DNA from: Butyrivibrio sp.
Lineage (GTDB): Bacteria; Bacillota; Clostridia; Lachnospirales; Lachnospiraceae
Assembly: GCF_017635265.1 (NCBI RefSeq)
Contig: NZ_JAGBLU010000128.1
Coordinates: 1 to 64,000, forward strand
Reading direction: 5' to 3'
Length of the DNA: 64,000 nucleotides
Made by a program: the position numbers and the translations under genes. The notes under the pieces are model-generated. The model was not told the DNA's origin and searched no databases. It saw only the letters and a program-made list of their open reading frames with translations. Numbering within the stretch: position 1 is the first letter of the stretch; every line of letters starts with the position of its first letter. Below, one piece after another: positions 25,325 through 34,451 of the stretch.

Positions 25325-27433
25325 TTACTTAATATTCAGGATATTGGGTACCCAGTTAACCAACTTAAGATGACTTGTCTTATCAACAGCCAGCATTCCA
25401 ATCTGATAATACCCGGGCGCAAGATCTCCTTTTTTAATCTTGGCTTTATAACCTGTAAGATCGACATTTACCTGATCCTGAAGTCTTATACGTATGTCAG
25501 GTCTGTACCAGGTATAAAACGGCACGACATACACCCTTGAATCAGCCGGTCCTGCGCCATCCTCATGCCGCTCCACAAGGCGAAGCAAAAGCTTTTTCTC
25601 AAAGATGGCATTGTCCGAACCAATTACAAAGCTGTATCCTTTGAGATAATATCCTTCATCATTGCCCTCAGCAGTAACGCCGTAAAGCCAGTTGTCCAAA
25701 GTGCCGTTATATTCACACCCAATCCTAAGGCACTGATCCTCTCTGGCGTCAACAATTCCTTTATCCTGGGCTGTTATCTTGCTGTAAGGAATATCCTCTA
25801 CAGGCAGATAATCTTCCTTGGGTATGATAGCCGAAATAGTCTCATCATCAGTGAGGTGTGGACTATAAAATGGATCAAAATTATACAAATGGGAATGACG
25901 CCTCATAAGAGCATCTCCCTCACGGGCAAGTCGCTCCATCTTTTTGGGATCAAGATTATCAAGCCCTCTGGTAAGAGACTCATGATGATACAAATAGATA
26001 TGATTACAGCATACATTGTAGTATCCGGCCTCTATTACTGAATAGCAAAAATCCACATCATTAAAGGCAACCTTAAGCTCCTCCGAAAGACCGCCCACGT
26101 CATTGTATTTCTTGCGGCTTATAAGAAGGCAGGCTGCTGTAACGCCAATATGATTGTGAACCCCTCTGTTATAGCCAAAATAGTGATTCTTGCCATCATG
26201 CATCTTTTGAAGCTTATGAACAGGACCTCTCCTTACATTGGCAATTCCTGCATGCTGAATAAGATCAGAATCCGGGTAAAGAAGCTTTGCCCCGACTGCC
26301 CCAACATGTCCAAGCTGAGCCTGGGAAAGCATCTCGCGAAGCCATCCTTCCTTTTTTGCCTCAATGTCATCATTAAGGAAAAGAAGGTAATCCCCGCTTG
26401 AATTTCTCACCCCTTGGTTACACATGGCAGAGAAATTAAACTCCTGAAGCTTATAAATATAATTGATATTGGTAAGACCGTTCTTTCTGGGTGCACGGCT
26501 GCAATAAACGCCATACTTTACCCTGTTGGCCGCAGAAGAACCATTATCAATAATGATTATTTCGTATTTTATATTGTCATCACGCGTGGTCTCAATAACA
26601 GAATTAATACACTGTTGAAGTACCTCGGGGTGATCTTTTGACGGGATTATGATACTGACTGTCGCAGGTCTTAAAAGCATATGTCTTGAATTGTGGAACG
26701 ACCTTCCGTAAAAAACATCCTGCTCAGCGCTTCGATGAAACAAAACCTCCCTTATATGACCAATCGGGAGCTCCATACCGGTTCTTTTAGCAAAAGCTCT
26801 TTCATGAATTGCCAGCATGCAAAACAAAACATCTGCAGAAAGAAGGGACGCCTCAAGCCCCATCTGCTCAGGTGAATTCTTTTTATTAGAGACTCCTCCC
26901 AGCATCCTGACAGCATTGTCATACTCAGGTGCTGAATCGTGCATTATTTCAGATCTGCAGGCAAAAAAACTGCCTATATAAAAAGCATTTAAATATGAAT
27001 CCGGGGACCAGTCAGGCTTAAAATACGGATGTATATACTTGCCACCGTTTCCTACTTCATCCTCATCTCCATATACAACGTTATGCTCCGGATGAGCAAT
27101 AAAATACTGTTTGATGACATCAGCTGCCCTCTTTGTAAGCCTCCCTTTAGGACTTACAAAGATATATATAGTATTCTCATCGTCCTTGACACCCGAAGCT
27201 TCCCAGACCTTGGCATAAGGTATGATTTTAATCTGAGGCTCCGGCTTTTTGTGAGGTACAACCTCACCTGTTTCCAAAGTCTCCATGATCACAGGAGCTT
27301 CTGCCTTTCTAACAGTCTCCTTCTCAATAGCTTTCTGCCACTTGTCATAAGCTGAAGACTTAGCATTAACTGTTCTGTTGTATTTAGCTACACATATGTT
27401 TATTAGAGCACTTTTTGCCAGGTCTTTAAGCAT
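25325..27433 (-). CDS. Glycosyltransferase family 2 protein with degenerate first domain and C-terminal beta domain
   Basis: A 702-residue relative of the tandem GT2 protein downstream. The N-terminal part (about 70-240) resembles a GT-A domain that has lost the usual opening strand, though VYGDEDEV and YIGSFFACR remain. A complete GT2 domain follows (about 265-500) with VSIIIPSKDHPEVLQ, IDNGSS, LFLNDDIEA, VTAACLLISR and NDVDFCYSVIEAGY. The last 130 residues form a beta-rich domain that may bind glycan. The ATG lies close to an AGGGG, 11 nt after the stop of the methyltransferase-kinase gene. Donor unknown. Confidence 0.83.
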   Translation of the reverse strand: MLKDLAKSALINICVAKYNRTVNAKSSAYDKWQKAIEKETVRKAEAPVIMETLETGEVVPHKKPEPQIKIIPYAKVWEASGVKDDENTIYIFVSPKGRLTKRAADVIKQYFIAHPEHNVVYGDEDEVGNGGKYIHPYFKPDWSPDSYLNAFYIGSFFACRSEIMHDSAPEYDNAVRMLGGVSNKKNSPEQMGLEASLLSADVLFCMLAIHERAFAKRTGMELPIGHIREVLFHRSAEQDVFYGRSFHNSRHMLLRPATVSIIIPSKDHPEVLQQCINSVIETTRDDNIKYEIIIIDNGSSAANRVKYGVYCSRAPRKNGLTNINYIYKLQEFNFSAMCNQGVRNSSGDYLLFLNDDIEAKKEGWLREMLSQAQLGHVGAVGAKLLYPDSDLIQHAGIANVRRGPVHKLQKMHDGKNHYFGYNRGVHNHIGVTAACLLISRKKYNDVGGLSEELKVAFNDVDFCYSVIEAGYYNVCCNHIYLYHHESLTRGLDNLDPKKMERLAREGDALMRRHSHLYNFDPFYSPHLTDDETISAIIPKEDYLPVEDIPYSKITAQDKGIVDAREDQCLRIGCEYNGTLDNWLYGVTAEGNDEGYYLKGYSFVIGSDNAIFEKKLLLRLVERHEDGAGPADSRVYVVPFYTWYRPDIRIRLQDQVNVDLTGYKAKIKKGDLAPGYYQIGMLAVDKTSHLKLVNWVPNILNIK

Positions 27434-27444
27434 TTCCCCTTTAT

Positions 27445-29607
27445 TTACTCCTCATCGTCTTTGTAGTAACGTTCTTCACGCTTACTGATTATCTTTTTTC
27501 CAATCTTTTTTATTATATTTTCCTTGGGTTCAAAAATATTTTCAAGCTCAGGAATAGAATTTACCACTGCATCAGCAGCATTCTTTGGAATAAGCGTAGT
27601 CAATAAAGTCACACATAAATGGTTTCGTTCCTGAATACTGAGCTTGTTACTTGTCAGCTTAAATTCTATACCGGGGTCGTCACTGTTGAAAACAAAGGAA
27701 TCATCAGATATCCACTGTCCGTTAACAGGATTTATATTTACATCAGCTCCGCCATCAGAAATAGATATGCCATTCCATGTAGCCTCAACAATGGTAACAA
27801 TACATGGTGCAAACGCAGGATCAATCCTTGCTACTTTGCAATCGGAATCTACCCTGATATCCAGACTCACAGTATTTTTCTCATCGTACTGTTCCTCCGG
27901 ATAAATTGATTCATCCTCTGAATAGCCTTCGCCCTCATCAAGATAAATCTGAATAACATCTGCAGGCCTTGCTGCGGTTGTTGTCCCTGAAGCAACTTCT
28001 TTGGGCACAATGACCTTGCGACCTATTTCCTTCCAGATCTCAACCATTGACTTTCTATTTCCTGTCACATATTTCTGGAACGCATATTCCTCTTCAAGAA
28101 GAATCCTGATTTCCTTCTCGGTAAGGCCAAGCCTGTTAAATAAGAGCTTTGGATCAAACTTTTCTCTTTTCCTATCTTCCAACCTGTAGCAGTATAGTGC
28201 TCTCCACATCTGTTCTTTGGCAGGAATACACTTACCATAGGTCCACTCATAATCTATTATAGTCCAAATAGGACCATTAACCATAATATTTGAAAAAATA
28301 AGGTCATAATCCGATACAGGATAATCCTCTTTATATCTGATTCTCCGATAATACTCATTTATAAGAGCATTAAATCCTTCAATGTCATCCTTATCTATAC
28401 ACTCATCGAGAAGTGATGACAACGGAACACCGTTAACAAATGAAAAGATGGCGCATCCGGACTTTTCGTCAAGCTGACAATCATTGATTTCAAGATCTCC
28501 GCCCCTGAACTTCTCCACAAGACCAAGGTAAGCATCTCTCATACCATAGACATGCTCTTTTGCCGCCTCTGTCAAAGGATACTTCTTTATTATTTTTCTA
28601 CCTGCCCTGTCTATTGCAATATCAGTACGGATTTTGAACTCATCCACCCTGTCATTACTGTACTTACTATATATTGTATCAAATCCGGGACCTAAAATTA
28701 CCAAAAAAGAGTTGGCAAAATCCTGATACATTCCGTCTTTAATGAGATCTTCATAAGCATGTTTTTCATTAAAGAGCACCAATCTGTCCCTGTCATAATT
28801 TCTGACATTATCCTGTAGCTCCCCGAATTTGGGGAGATATGAATCCGAGTGCAAAAGAGTCATAAGCTTATAGTCAGGATATGGATAGTAGAAATGGTAA
28901 TCATTCATCCCACACTTTTTGAAAATGTTAATGAGACCGTTTCTGGTGAAGGTTTTAGCCACACTGTCCGGTGAATAGCCTTCAATTCCGGTAAAATAGC
29001 TTCCAAGATGATCCTCGGCACATCCGGCGAAGTACTTAAGCCCCAGACGATTCTCAATGGCAATTACAATCCTTCCGCCCTTTTTAAGATGCCTTGAGAG
29101 CATTCTCAAAAACTTCTCGTAAGGATTATCAGTTCCAATATAGCCCTGACCGTATTCGAAAACACCGATCAGAAAAATATAATCAAAATCATTGTCAAGA
29201 TCAGGCTCAATGTCTCTAAAGTTACCAACGTGAATAGTAACATTTGAACACTCCTGATTTCTGGTGGCATTAATCTCAGAGCGCCTTCTTGAAAGGTCAC
29301 AGGCAACAACCTGCCCGGCTTTACTTGATAGCATTCCTGTGATTGCTCCGCAGCCTGCCCCTACTTCCAAGACCTTTGCCTTGGGATCCATTGGAATCCA
29401 CTCTACAATATTGGCCCTTTGATCCGATAAATGATAGAGAATAGGCCAATTTGCTCTCTCTTCAATTATCTGCTGATATTCTTCTTTTTTATGCTTTTTT
29501 ACAATTTCGAGAAGATCGTTCTCAATAGCTCCGTCGCTGTAAAGATCAACCCCTGAATAATGTCTGAAGTTAAGGGTAACTTCTCCAATCTTAATTTCTT
29601 CTTGCAT
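27445..29607 (-). CDS. Methyltransferase-kinase fusion, WbdD-like chain-capping candidate
   Basis: A 720-residue protein. The N-terminal class I SAM methyltransferase has motif I VLEVGAGCGAITG (about 79-91), then VACDLS and IFLIGVFEYGQG. From about residue 315 to 540 is a kinase-like fold: a possible ATP Lys in KIIKKYPLTEAAKEHV, a catalytic loop YDLIFSNIMVN (Asp435, Asn440) and a metal Asp in IIDYEW (452), as in APH-type kinases. A beta-rich C-terminal domain follows. In WbdD the same methyltransferase-kinase order caps polysaccharide chains before ABC export. The adjoining Wzt- and Wzm-like genes support that role. The ATG at 29607 lies after a GAGG. Confidence 0.75.
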   Translation of the reverse strand: MQEEIKIGEVTLNFRHYSGVDLYSDGAIENDLLEIVKKHKKEEYQQIIEERANWPILYHLSDQRANIVEWIPMDPKAKVLEVGAGCGAITGMLSSKAGQVVACDLSRRRSEINATRNQECSNVTIHVGNFRDIEPDLDNDFDYIFLIGVFEYGQGYIGTDNPYEKFLRMLSRHLKKGGRIVIAIENRLGLKYFAGCAEDHLGSYFTGIEGYSPDSVAKTFTRNGLINIFKKCGMNDYHFYYPYPDYKLMTLLHSDSYLPKFGELQDNVRNYDRDRLVLFNEKHAYEDLIKDGMYQDFANSFLVILGPGFDTIYSKYSNDRVDEFKIRTDIAIDRAGRKIIKKYPLTEAAKEHVYGMRDAYLGLVEKFRGGDLEINDCQLDEKSGCAIFSFVNGVPLSSLLDECIDKDDIEGFNALINEYYRRIRYKEDYPVSDYDLIFSNIMVNGPIWTIIDYEWTYGKCIPAKEQMWRALYCYRLEDRKREKFDPKLLFNRLGLTEKEIRILLEEEYAFQKYVTGNRKSMVEIWKEIGRKVIVPKEVASGTTTAARPADVIQIYLDEGEGYSEDESIYPEEQYDEKNTVSLDIRVDSDCKVARIDPAFAPCIVTIVEATWNGISISDGGADVNINPVNGQWISDDSFVFNSDDPGIEFKLTSNKLSIQERNHLCVTLLTTLIPKNAADAVVNSIPELENIFEPKENIIKKIGKKIISKREERYYKDDEE

Positions 29608-29686
29608 TCTGCATGTACCTCGCAAGTGTTATAATGCCAACAAAATCCTCTTTAAGTAACAATATTCTAACACTTGTTTAATATTT

Positions 29687-31051
29687 TTAAGTCTCTTTAG
29701 CGTCACTAACCTTGCATATTGTATTCATGTCGTAGTATCCAACAGTATTTTTATCGGAAACAACAGATACACTAAGTGCATCATAAAGCCTGTGATATAC
29801 TGTAAAATCGTTTTGCTCAAAGCCTGTTACTCCAAAGCTCAAAAGATAATCCCCGCCTTGAAGGGACATGTTCTGAGTAAATGTAATGTCTTTTTCGGCA
29901 CCTGCTTTTACAGGTTCCAGAAAAGCCTTCTCAACCATGGAATTAGTTCCGGTTATCTCAATACCCATAACATTTTTAAAGGTCATGGCAAAAATAGGAG
30001 CTGAAACATCTCTGTTGAACTTAACTCTCATATGAACTGTAAAGTCTGTCCCCTTTATAATCGAATTGGTGCGAACATTCTTGTTGTCAGTAATGTAATA
30101 CTCCGTGATAACAGCAGCTCCATCTCCGTACTCAAGCGCATCAACTTCAGATACCGTTTCCGAATTTTCAGAGTTATTTCCTGTTCTGTCAACTTTAGAT
30201 GCCTTCTTATCCTCTTTAATCTTGGAATCTGCTTTTCTGTCAGCAGTTGCAGCTGCCTCTCTGATAGACTCATCATCTAAAAGATTCTCAACATCGCTAC
30301 TCGGAAGTGGGTACTGTCCGACTAAAACCTGTTTGTAAATATCAATCATTTTTTTGGGAGTTCCCTCACCAAGCAATACCCCCTGATTTAATAAAACTGC
30401 TCTGTCACAGTATTTACTTATGCTGGACAAATCATGAGATACAAAAAGAATTGTCTTACCTTTCTTTTTAAATTCCTCAAACTTGTGATAACACTTGGCC
30501 TGGAAGAATACGTCTCCTACCGATAAAGCCTCATCAACGATAAGAATCTCCGGATCTATGTTTATGGCTACTGCAAAGGCAAGTCGCACAAACATACCGC
30601 TTGAATATGTTTTCACCGGCTGATAAACATAGTCACCAATATCAGCAAACTCTAGAATCGCATCCATCCTCTTTTCTATCTCTTCCTCAGAAAAGCCAAT
30701 CATCATACCGTTTAGATAAATGTTGTCGATTCCGTTGTATTCCATGTTAAATCCGGCTCCCAATTCCAAAAGAGCTGAAATATGACCATCTACATTAACT
30801 TCGCCCTCAGTAGGAGAAAGAACTCCTGTGATGATCTTAAGAATTGTAGACTTTCCTGATCCGTTTGTTCCAATGATACCGACAGTCTCGCCTTTTTTTA
30901 CAGAAAGACTTACGTTGTTAAGTGCCCTGTGCTCCTTGAACTTCCCCCTTTTAGCAAGTCCAAGAGAATCTTTTAGCCTGTCAATCGGCTTATCGTAGAG
31001 CTTATATATTTTAGTCAGATTTTTGACTTCGATAGCTATATCTTTATCCAT
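29687..31051 (-). CDS. wzt: Polysaccharide ABC transporter ATPase (Wzt-like) with carbohydrate-binding-type C terminus
   Basis: The ATPase of a polysaccharide or teichoic-acid exporter. The 454-residue protein has Walker A GTNGSGKST (61-69), the signature YSSGMFVRLAFA, Walker B ILIVDEAL and the switch His in LFVSHD. After a charged linker (about 255-305) comes a beta-rich C-terminal domain of about 150 residues resembling the Wzt C-terminal domain, which in O9a-type systems recognises the capped chain end. TagH-type ATPases are the main alternative. The ATG has GGAGA upstream. Its partner permease is the next gene upstream, across a structured 115-nt gap. Confidence 0.9.
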   Translation of the reverse strand: MDKDIAIEVKNLTKIYKLYDKPIDRLKDSLGLAKRGKFKEHRALNNVSLSVKKGETVGIIGTNGSGKSTILKIITGVLSPTEGEVNVDGHISALLELGAGFNMEYNGIDNIYLNGMMIGFSEEEIEKRMDAILEFADIGDYVYQPVKTYSSGMFVRLAFAVAINIDPEILIVDEALSVGDVFFQAKCYHKFEEFKKKGKTILFVSHDLSSISKYCDRAVLLNQGVLLGEGTPKKMIDIYKQVLVGQYPLPSSDVENLLDDESIREAAATADRKADSKIKEDKKASKVDRTGNNSENSETVSEVDALEYGDGAAVITEYYITDNKNVRTNSIIKGTDFTVHMRVKFNRDVSAPIFAMTFKNVMGIEITGTNSMVEKAFLEPVKAGAEKDITFTQNMSLQGGDYLLSFGVTGFEQNDFTVYHRLYDALSVSVVSDKNTVGYYDMNTICKVSDAKET

Positions 31052-31073
31052 TTAAATCTCCGATCATAGTTAG

Positions 31074-31172
31074 TTATGATACTACGGATTGCTTCACTTC
31101 GTTCCCGCAATCCTACAAGCATTCGGAATTCGGCAAATATACCTTCTTCCTCATGTTTGTTCGGTATCATAA
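31074..31172 (-). repeat. Palindromic element C in the permease-ATPase gap
   Basis: On the minus strand TTATGATAC (31172-31164) pairs perfectly with GTATCATAA (31082-31074). Inside, GGATTGC/GCAATCC forms a 7-bp hairpin (31086-31113). The outer stem includes the stop codon of the permease gene. Its end, AATCCGTA followed by TATCAT, recurs in element D at 58614-58676. Confidence 0.55.
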
Positions 31173-32168
31173 TACATCTGCAAAATGTGGTTTGGAGCGT
31201 TTGAATATCAGCGAGCCGATACAGAATACCGATACAACAAAAATCCAAAAATATGTGGAAGAATAAAAATGTTCAAAGAACCACGTATCACCATAGATTG
31301 CATTTCTGTACCCCTCAACAATGTATGTCATGGGATTCAGCTTAAAAATCCATTTAAATTTATCAGGGATGATCTCAAGATTCCAAAGAATAGGAGTCGC
31401 CCACTGAAAAAGCTGAAGACCAATGTTGATAATCTGCAAAAGATCTCTGAAGAACACAACTATTGCACAGGTAGCGTAGCTTATGGATAAAACCAGTATA
31501 AACTCGCATCCCACGTAGTAAATAAGCTGAAGCCAATAAATACTTGGATAATAACCATATACACAGGCAATGACCAAAAGTACACAGATAAAAAACACGT
31601 GGATAAACATAGCTGCTATTATCTTTATAATAGGCAGGATACTTATCTTAAAAAGCACCTTTTTTACAAGATAGTTATACTCCAGAAGAGATGTGGTTCC
31701 GTTAGTTAAAGCCTCTGAAAAGAAGAACCACGGCACAAGGCCTGCTGTCAAAAAAAGAACGTATGGAACTTCAACACCTTCAGATACAGCCTGAGCTCTT
31801 GACTGAAAAACCTTATCAAAAACAATGTAGTACATCACAACAGTAACTACAGGCTGAGCCAATGCCCACACGATTCCCATATATGATCCGGCATATCTTT
31901 TCTTGAAATCATTTATAGAAAGTCTTTTTATAAGCTTTCTTGAGTTGTACAATTCTACAGGCAAAACCAAAAGCCTGTCATACCAAAAGAAGACCAGAAC
32001 ACAGCTGATGCCTATCAAGATACATCCACATATCTTTTTAAGCATCTCTGTGTGCGGGTCTGCAAGAGTGTTTGTATGAAAAATAACTAGAAGTGCCAGT
32101 GAAACTGCCAGCACGTAGAAAAGTCCCAAGCCTGCACGCTTGGGAAGTTTCTTAAGCCCCCTGATCAA
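31167..32168 (-). CDS. wzm: Polysaccharide ABC transporter permease (Wzm-like)
   Basis: An ABC-2 permease of 333 residues. The core from about residue 75 has the family opening LIKRLSINDFKKRYAGSYMG and about six membrane helices, with WATPILWNLEIIP and KLNPMTYIVEGYRNAI near the end. Two extra helices (about 14-34 and 44-64) precede the core, making it longer than the usual 260-270. The start is a TTG overlapping the rmlC stop (TTGA), implying coupled translation; a later Met would lose the first helix. With the Wzt-like ATPase it forms the exporter. Confidence 0.87.
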   Translation of the reverse strand: MIRGLKKLPKRAGLGLFYVLAVSLALLVIFHTNTLADPHTEMLKKICGCILIGISCVLVFFWYDRLLVLPVELYNSRKLIKRLSINDFKKRYAGSYMGIVWALAQPVVTVVMYYIVFDKVFQSRAQAVSEGVEVPYVLFLTAGLVPWFFFSEALTNGTTSLLEYNYLVKKVLFKISILPIIKIIAAMFIHVFFICVLLVIACVYGYYPSIYWLQLIYYVGCEFILVLSISYATCAIVVFFRDLLQIINIGLQLFQWATPILWNLEIIPDKFKWIFKLNPMTYIVEGYRNAIYGDTWFFEHFYSSTYFWIFVVSVFCIGSLIFKRSKPHFADVL

Positions 32169-32710
32169 TACTCTTTAATTCCTTTCCACTTTGTGTCCTT
32201 GTCTGAAAGGTCTATTTCTACGCCGTCAAGAAGCGGCCACTCTACTCCGATATCCGGATCATTCCAAATAAGACCGCCCTCATCATTAGGATGGTAGAAG
32301 TCAGAACATTTATATGCAAATTCAGCATAATCGGATAAAACATAGAATCCATGAGCAAATCCCTTAGGAATAAAAAACTGCTTTTTATTCTCTGCTGAAA
32401 GAGTAACACCGTACCATTTTCCAAAAGTTTTAGAATCTCTTCTAAGGTCTACAGCCACATCAAATACTTCACCGTTGATGCATCTTACAAGCTTATCCTG
32501 TGGAAACTGTTTCTGGAAATGAAGACCTCTAAGTACTCCCTTATGACTGGCTGACTGGTTGTCTTGAACAAACTCCACATCAATTCCGGCTTCCACAAAA
32601 TCATTTTTATTGTAAGTCTCAACAAAATAGCCCCTTGAATCTCCAAAAACTGTAGGTGTTATCACTTTAAGTCCTTCGATTTCACATGTCTCTACTGTTA
32701 TCTTACCCAT
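32165..32710 (-). CDS. rmlC: dTDP-4-dehydrorhamnose 3,5-epimerase (RmlC)
   Basis: RmlC epimerises dTDP-4-keto-6-deoxyglucose at C3 and C5 on the way to dTDP-L-rhamnose. The 181-residue protein matches the family length and has DSRGYFVETYNK, FVQDNQSASHKGVLRGLHFQ with the catalytic His, and PKGFAHGFYVLSD. The ATG follows GGAGA. Its stop overlaps the permease start. rmlA and rmlB lie upstream, but no rmlD is seen in the window, so either it is encoded elsewhere or the product is another dTDP-6-deoxyhexose. Confidence 0.95.
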   Translation of the reverse strand: MGKITVETCEIEGLKVITPTVFGDSRGYFVETYNKNDFVEAGIDVEFVQDNQSASHKGVLRGLHFQKQFPQDKLVRCINGEVFDVAVDLRRDSKTFGKWYGVTLSAENKKQFFIPKGFAHGFYVLSDYAEFAYKCSDFYHPNDEGGLIWNDPDIGVEWPLLDGVEIDLSDKDTKWKGIKEY

Positions 32711-32803
32711 TTTTAAACTATCTCCATTATATATATTTATTCTTTAAAAACTCATTTGTCCCTTGTGCACAAAATACACGATTATTTTTATTTTTATGTT
32801 CGA

Positions 32804-33310
32804 TCAATTTCCCGGCACTGTACCGACAGGCGTTCCGGGTGCTGGCCCTGCAGGAGGCGGTGTCTGCGGCATTTCTCCATTATACTGAAAAAGGCTCACA
32901 TCAAGAGTGCTGGGATCAACTCCCTGACCATTTGGATTTATGAGTTCTCCCACAACTGCCATTCCTGTACCCGTCTGTTCCTGAGAATTCCCCAGTGTAG
33001 AGCTCTCGGAAGACTCCACTGAAGACGAACTCTTTTTTATGACTACAGCAGAAGAAACTTTCTCGGTCTTATCAAAAAACTCCTGATCAGCCAAAAATCC
33101 GTCAAGGTCATCGCCTATCTGCTGTCCATACTCAGATAAATCTCCGCTATAATAGGAGGCCGCAACTTCTGCAGTATCATCTGCTGCATTCTGCCCCCAT
33201 CCAAATAGTTCGTTTATCTTTTCAGTATTAGCGGCATACACTATAACAAGTACCAGCAAAAAAGCACTGATAATAGTGAGTATCGCCATGCGAAAAACTC
33301 TCTTATCCAT
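32804..33310 (-). CDS. Small membrane-anchored Ser/Pro-rich protein, unknown function
   Basis: This 168-residue protein has one N-terminal membrane segment (about 7-26), an acidic outer region, a serine-rich stretch (KKSSSSVESSESS) and a low-complexity Pro/Gly C terminus (PPPAGPAPGTPVGTVPGN). It looks extracellular and largely disordered. The ATG follows GAGGGG. It lies between rmlA and rmlC in the same direction, which suggests a role at the surface in the same process, but no domain was recognised. Confidence 0.65.
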   Translation of the reverse strand: MDKRVFRMAILTIISAFLLVLVIVYAANTEKINELFGWGQNAADDTAEVAASYYSGDLSEYGQQIGDDLDGFLADQEFFDKTEKVSSAVVIKKSSSSVESSESSTLGNSQEQTGTGMAVVGELINPNGQGVDPSTLDVSLFQYNGEMPQTPPPAGPAPGTPVGTVPGN

Positions 33311-33355
33311 ACATAAGCCCCCTCAGTAAGTGATTAGAAAAAACCCGGTAAGTGC

Positions 33356-34225
33356 TCACAGCCCCTCTGCTACTTCTTTAAGATACTTACCGTAATCTGT
33401 TTTCATTAATGGCTCAGCAAGTTTTAGAAGCTGCTCCTTATCAATGAAACCTCTCTTATATGCAATTTCCTCTATGCAGGAAATGTACAGTCCCTGTCTC
33501 TTTTGGAATGCACATACAAAATCTGAAGCATCAAGAAGTGAATCGTGATTACCTGTATCAAGCCAGGCAAAGCCTCTGCCCATTGTCTCTACGCGAAGCT
33601 CACCTCTTCTTAAGTACTCATTATTGATACTTGTGATTTCAATTTCGCCTCTGGCTGATGGTTGCACATTAGCTGCTATATCAACTACCTGATTGTCATA
33701 GAAATAAAGACCCGGCACTGCATAATTACTCTTTGGATGTTCAGGTTTCTCTTCGATGCTGATAGCCTTGCCATTTTTATCAAACTCAACAACACCGTAA
33801 GCTCTTGGATCTCTTACATAGTAGCCAAATATTGTTGCTCCCTTATCTCTTGCTGCAACTTCTCTAAGAAGCTTTGAAAAACTCTGACCGTAAAAAATAT
33901 TATCTCCAAGTACAAGTGCAACCGAATCGTTTCCAATAAACCCAGCACCGATAATAAATGCATCTGCAAGTCCACGGGGCTTGTCCTGAACGGCATACTC
34001 AAACTTCATTCCAAGTTGTGATCCATCTCCAAATAGTTCCTCAAACATAGGAAGATCTCTGGGAGTTGAAATAATGAGAACTTCTCTGATTCCTGCGAGC
34101 ATAAGTGTTGAAAGCGGATAATAAATCATTGGCTTGTCGTAAACAGGCATCATCTGCTTAGACATTGCTCGTGTAAGTGGATAAAGTCTTGTTCCTGATC
34201 CACCTGCTAATATGATTCCTTTCAT
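33356..34225 (-). CDS. rmlA: Glucose-1-phosphate thymidylyltransferase (RmlA)
   Basis: RmlA couples glucose-1-phosphate and dTTP to give dTDP-glucose, the first dTDP-rhamnose step. The 289-residue protein has the nucleotide loop [43 protein letters not shown] and the late [12 protein letters not shown], all typical. The ATG has a consensus AAGGAGG seven bases upstream. Its leader contains element A copy 2 (34270-34406). It is the next gene after rmlB, and the gene downstream is the small Ser/Pro-rich protein. Confidence 0.96.
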   Translation of the reverse strand: MKGIILAGGSGTRLYPLTRAMSKQMMPVYDKPMIYYPLSTLMLAGIREVLIISTPRDLPMFEELFGDGSQLGMKFEYAVQDKPRGLADAFIIGAGFIGNDSVALVLGDNIFYGQSFSKLLREVAARDKGATIFGYYVRDPRAYGVVEFDKNGKAISIEEKPEHPKSNYAVPGLYFYDNQVVDIAANVQPSARGEIEITSINNEYLRRGELRVETMGRGFAWLDTGNHDSLLDASDFVCAFQKRQGLYISCIEEIAYKRGFIDKEQLLKLAEPLMKTDYGKYLKEVAEGL

Positions 34226-34269
34226 AAATCCTCCTTAAAAGGACGGCAAAAGCCTTGTGGCCTTGGCTG

Positions 34270-34406
34270 GGAATTGCTCGTGTACATACCAATTTCGGGA
34301 CGCTTTCGCTCTATCTCAGACGTAGCAGTACTAAGTTGCTAAAAAACAGCAACTAAGTACTGACGTCCTCAAAAGCCCTCAATTGATATATACACTTAGC
34401 AATTCC
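34270..34406 (-). promoter_or_regulatory. Putative structured leader RNA of rmlA (element A, copy 2)
   Basis: The minus strand repeats the element A fold with other base pairs: GGAATTGCT/AGCAATTCC, GTGTATATA/TATGTACAC, CAATT/AATTG with GGG/CCC, GACGT/ACGTC, CAGTACT/AGTACTG, a T-T mismatch and AGTTGCT/AGCAACT around a GTTTTTT loop. The joining strands GGGCTTTTGAG and GAGATAGAGCGAAAGCGT match copy 1 almost exactly. The GCGAAAGC of this copy is GTGAAAAC in copy 1, a compensated change closing a GAAA loop. It fills most of the rmlB-rmlA gap. Confidence 0.7.
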
Positions 34407-34451
34407 TAATTAAATTCAAATATGCTTTTGCCTGTTTATTTGTATTCTTGA

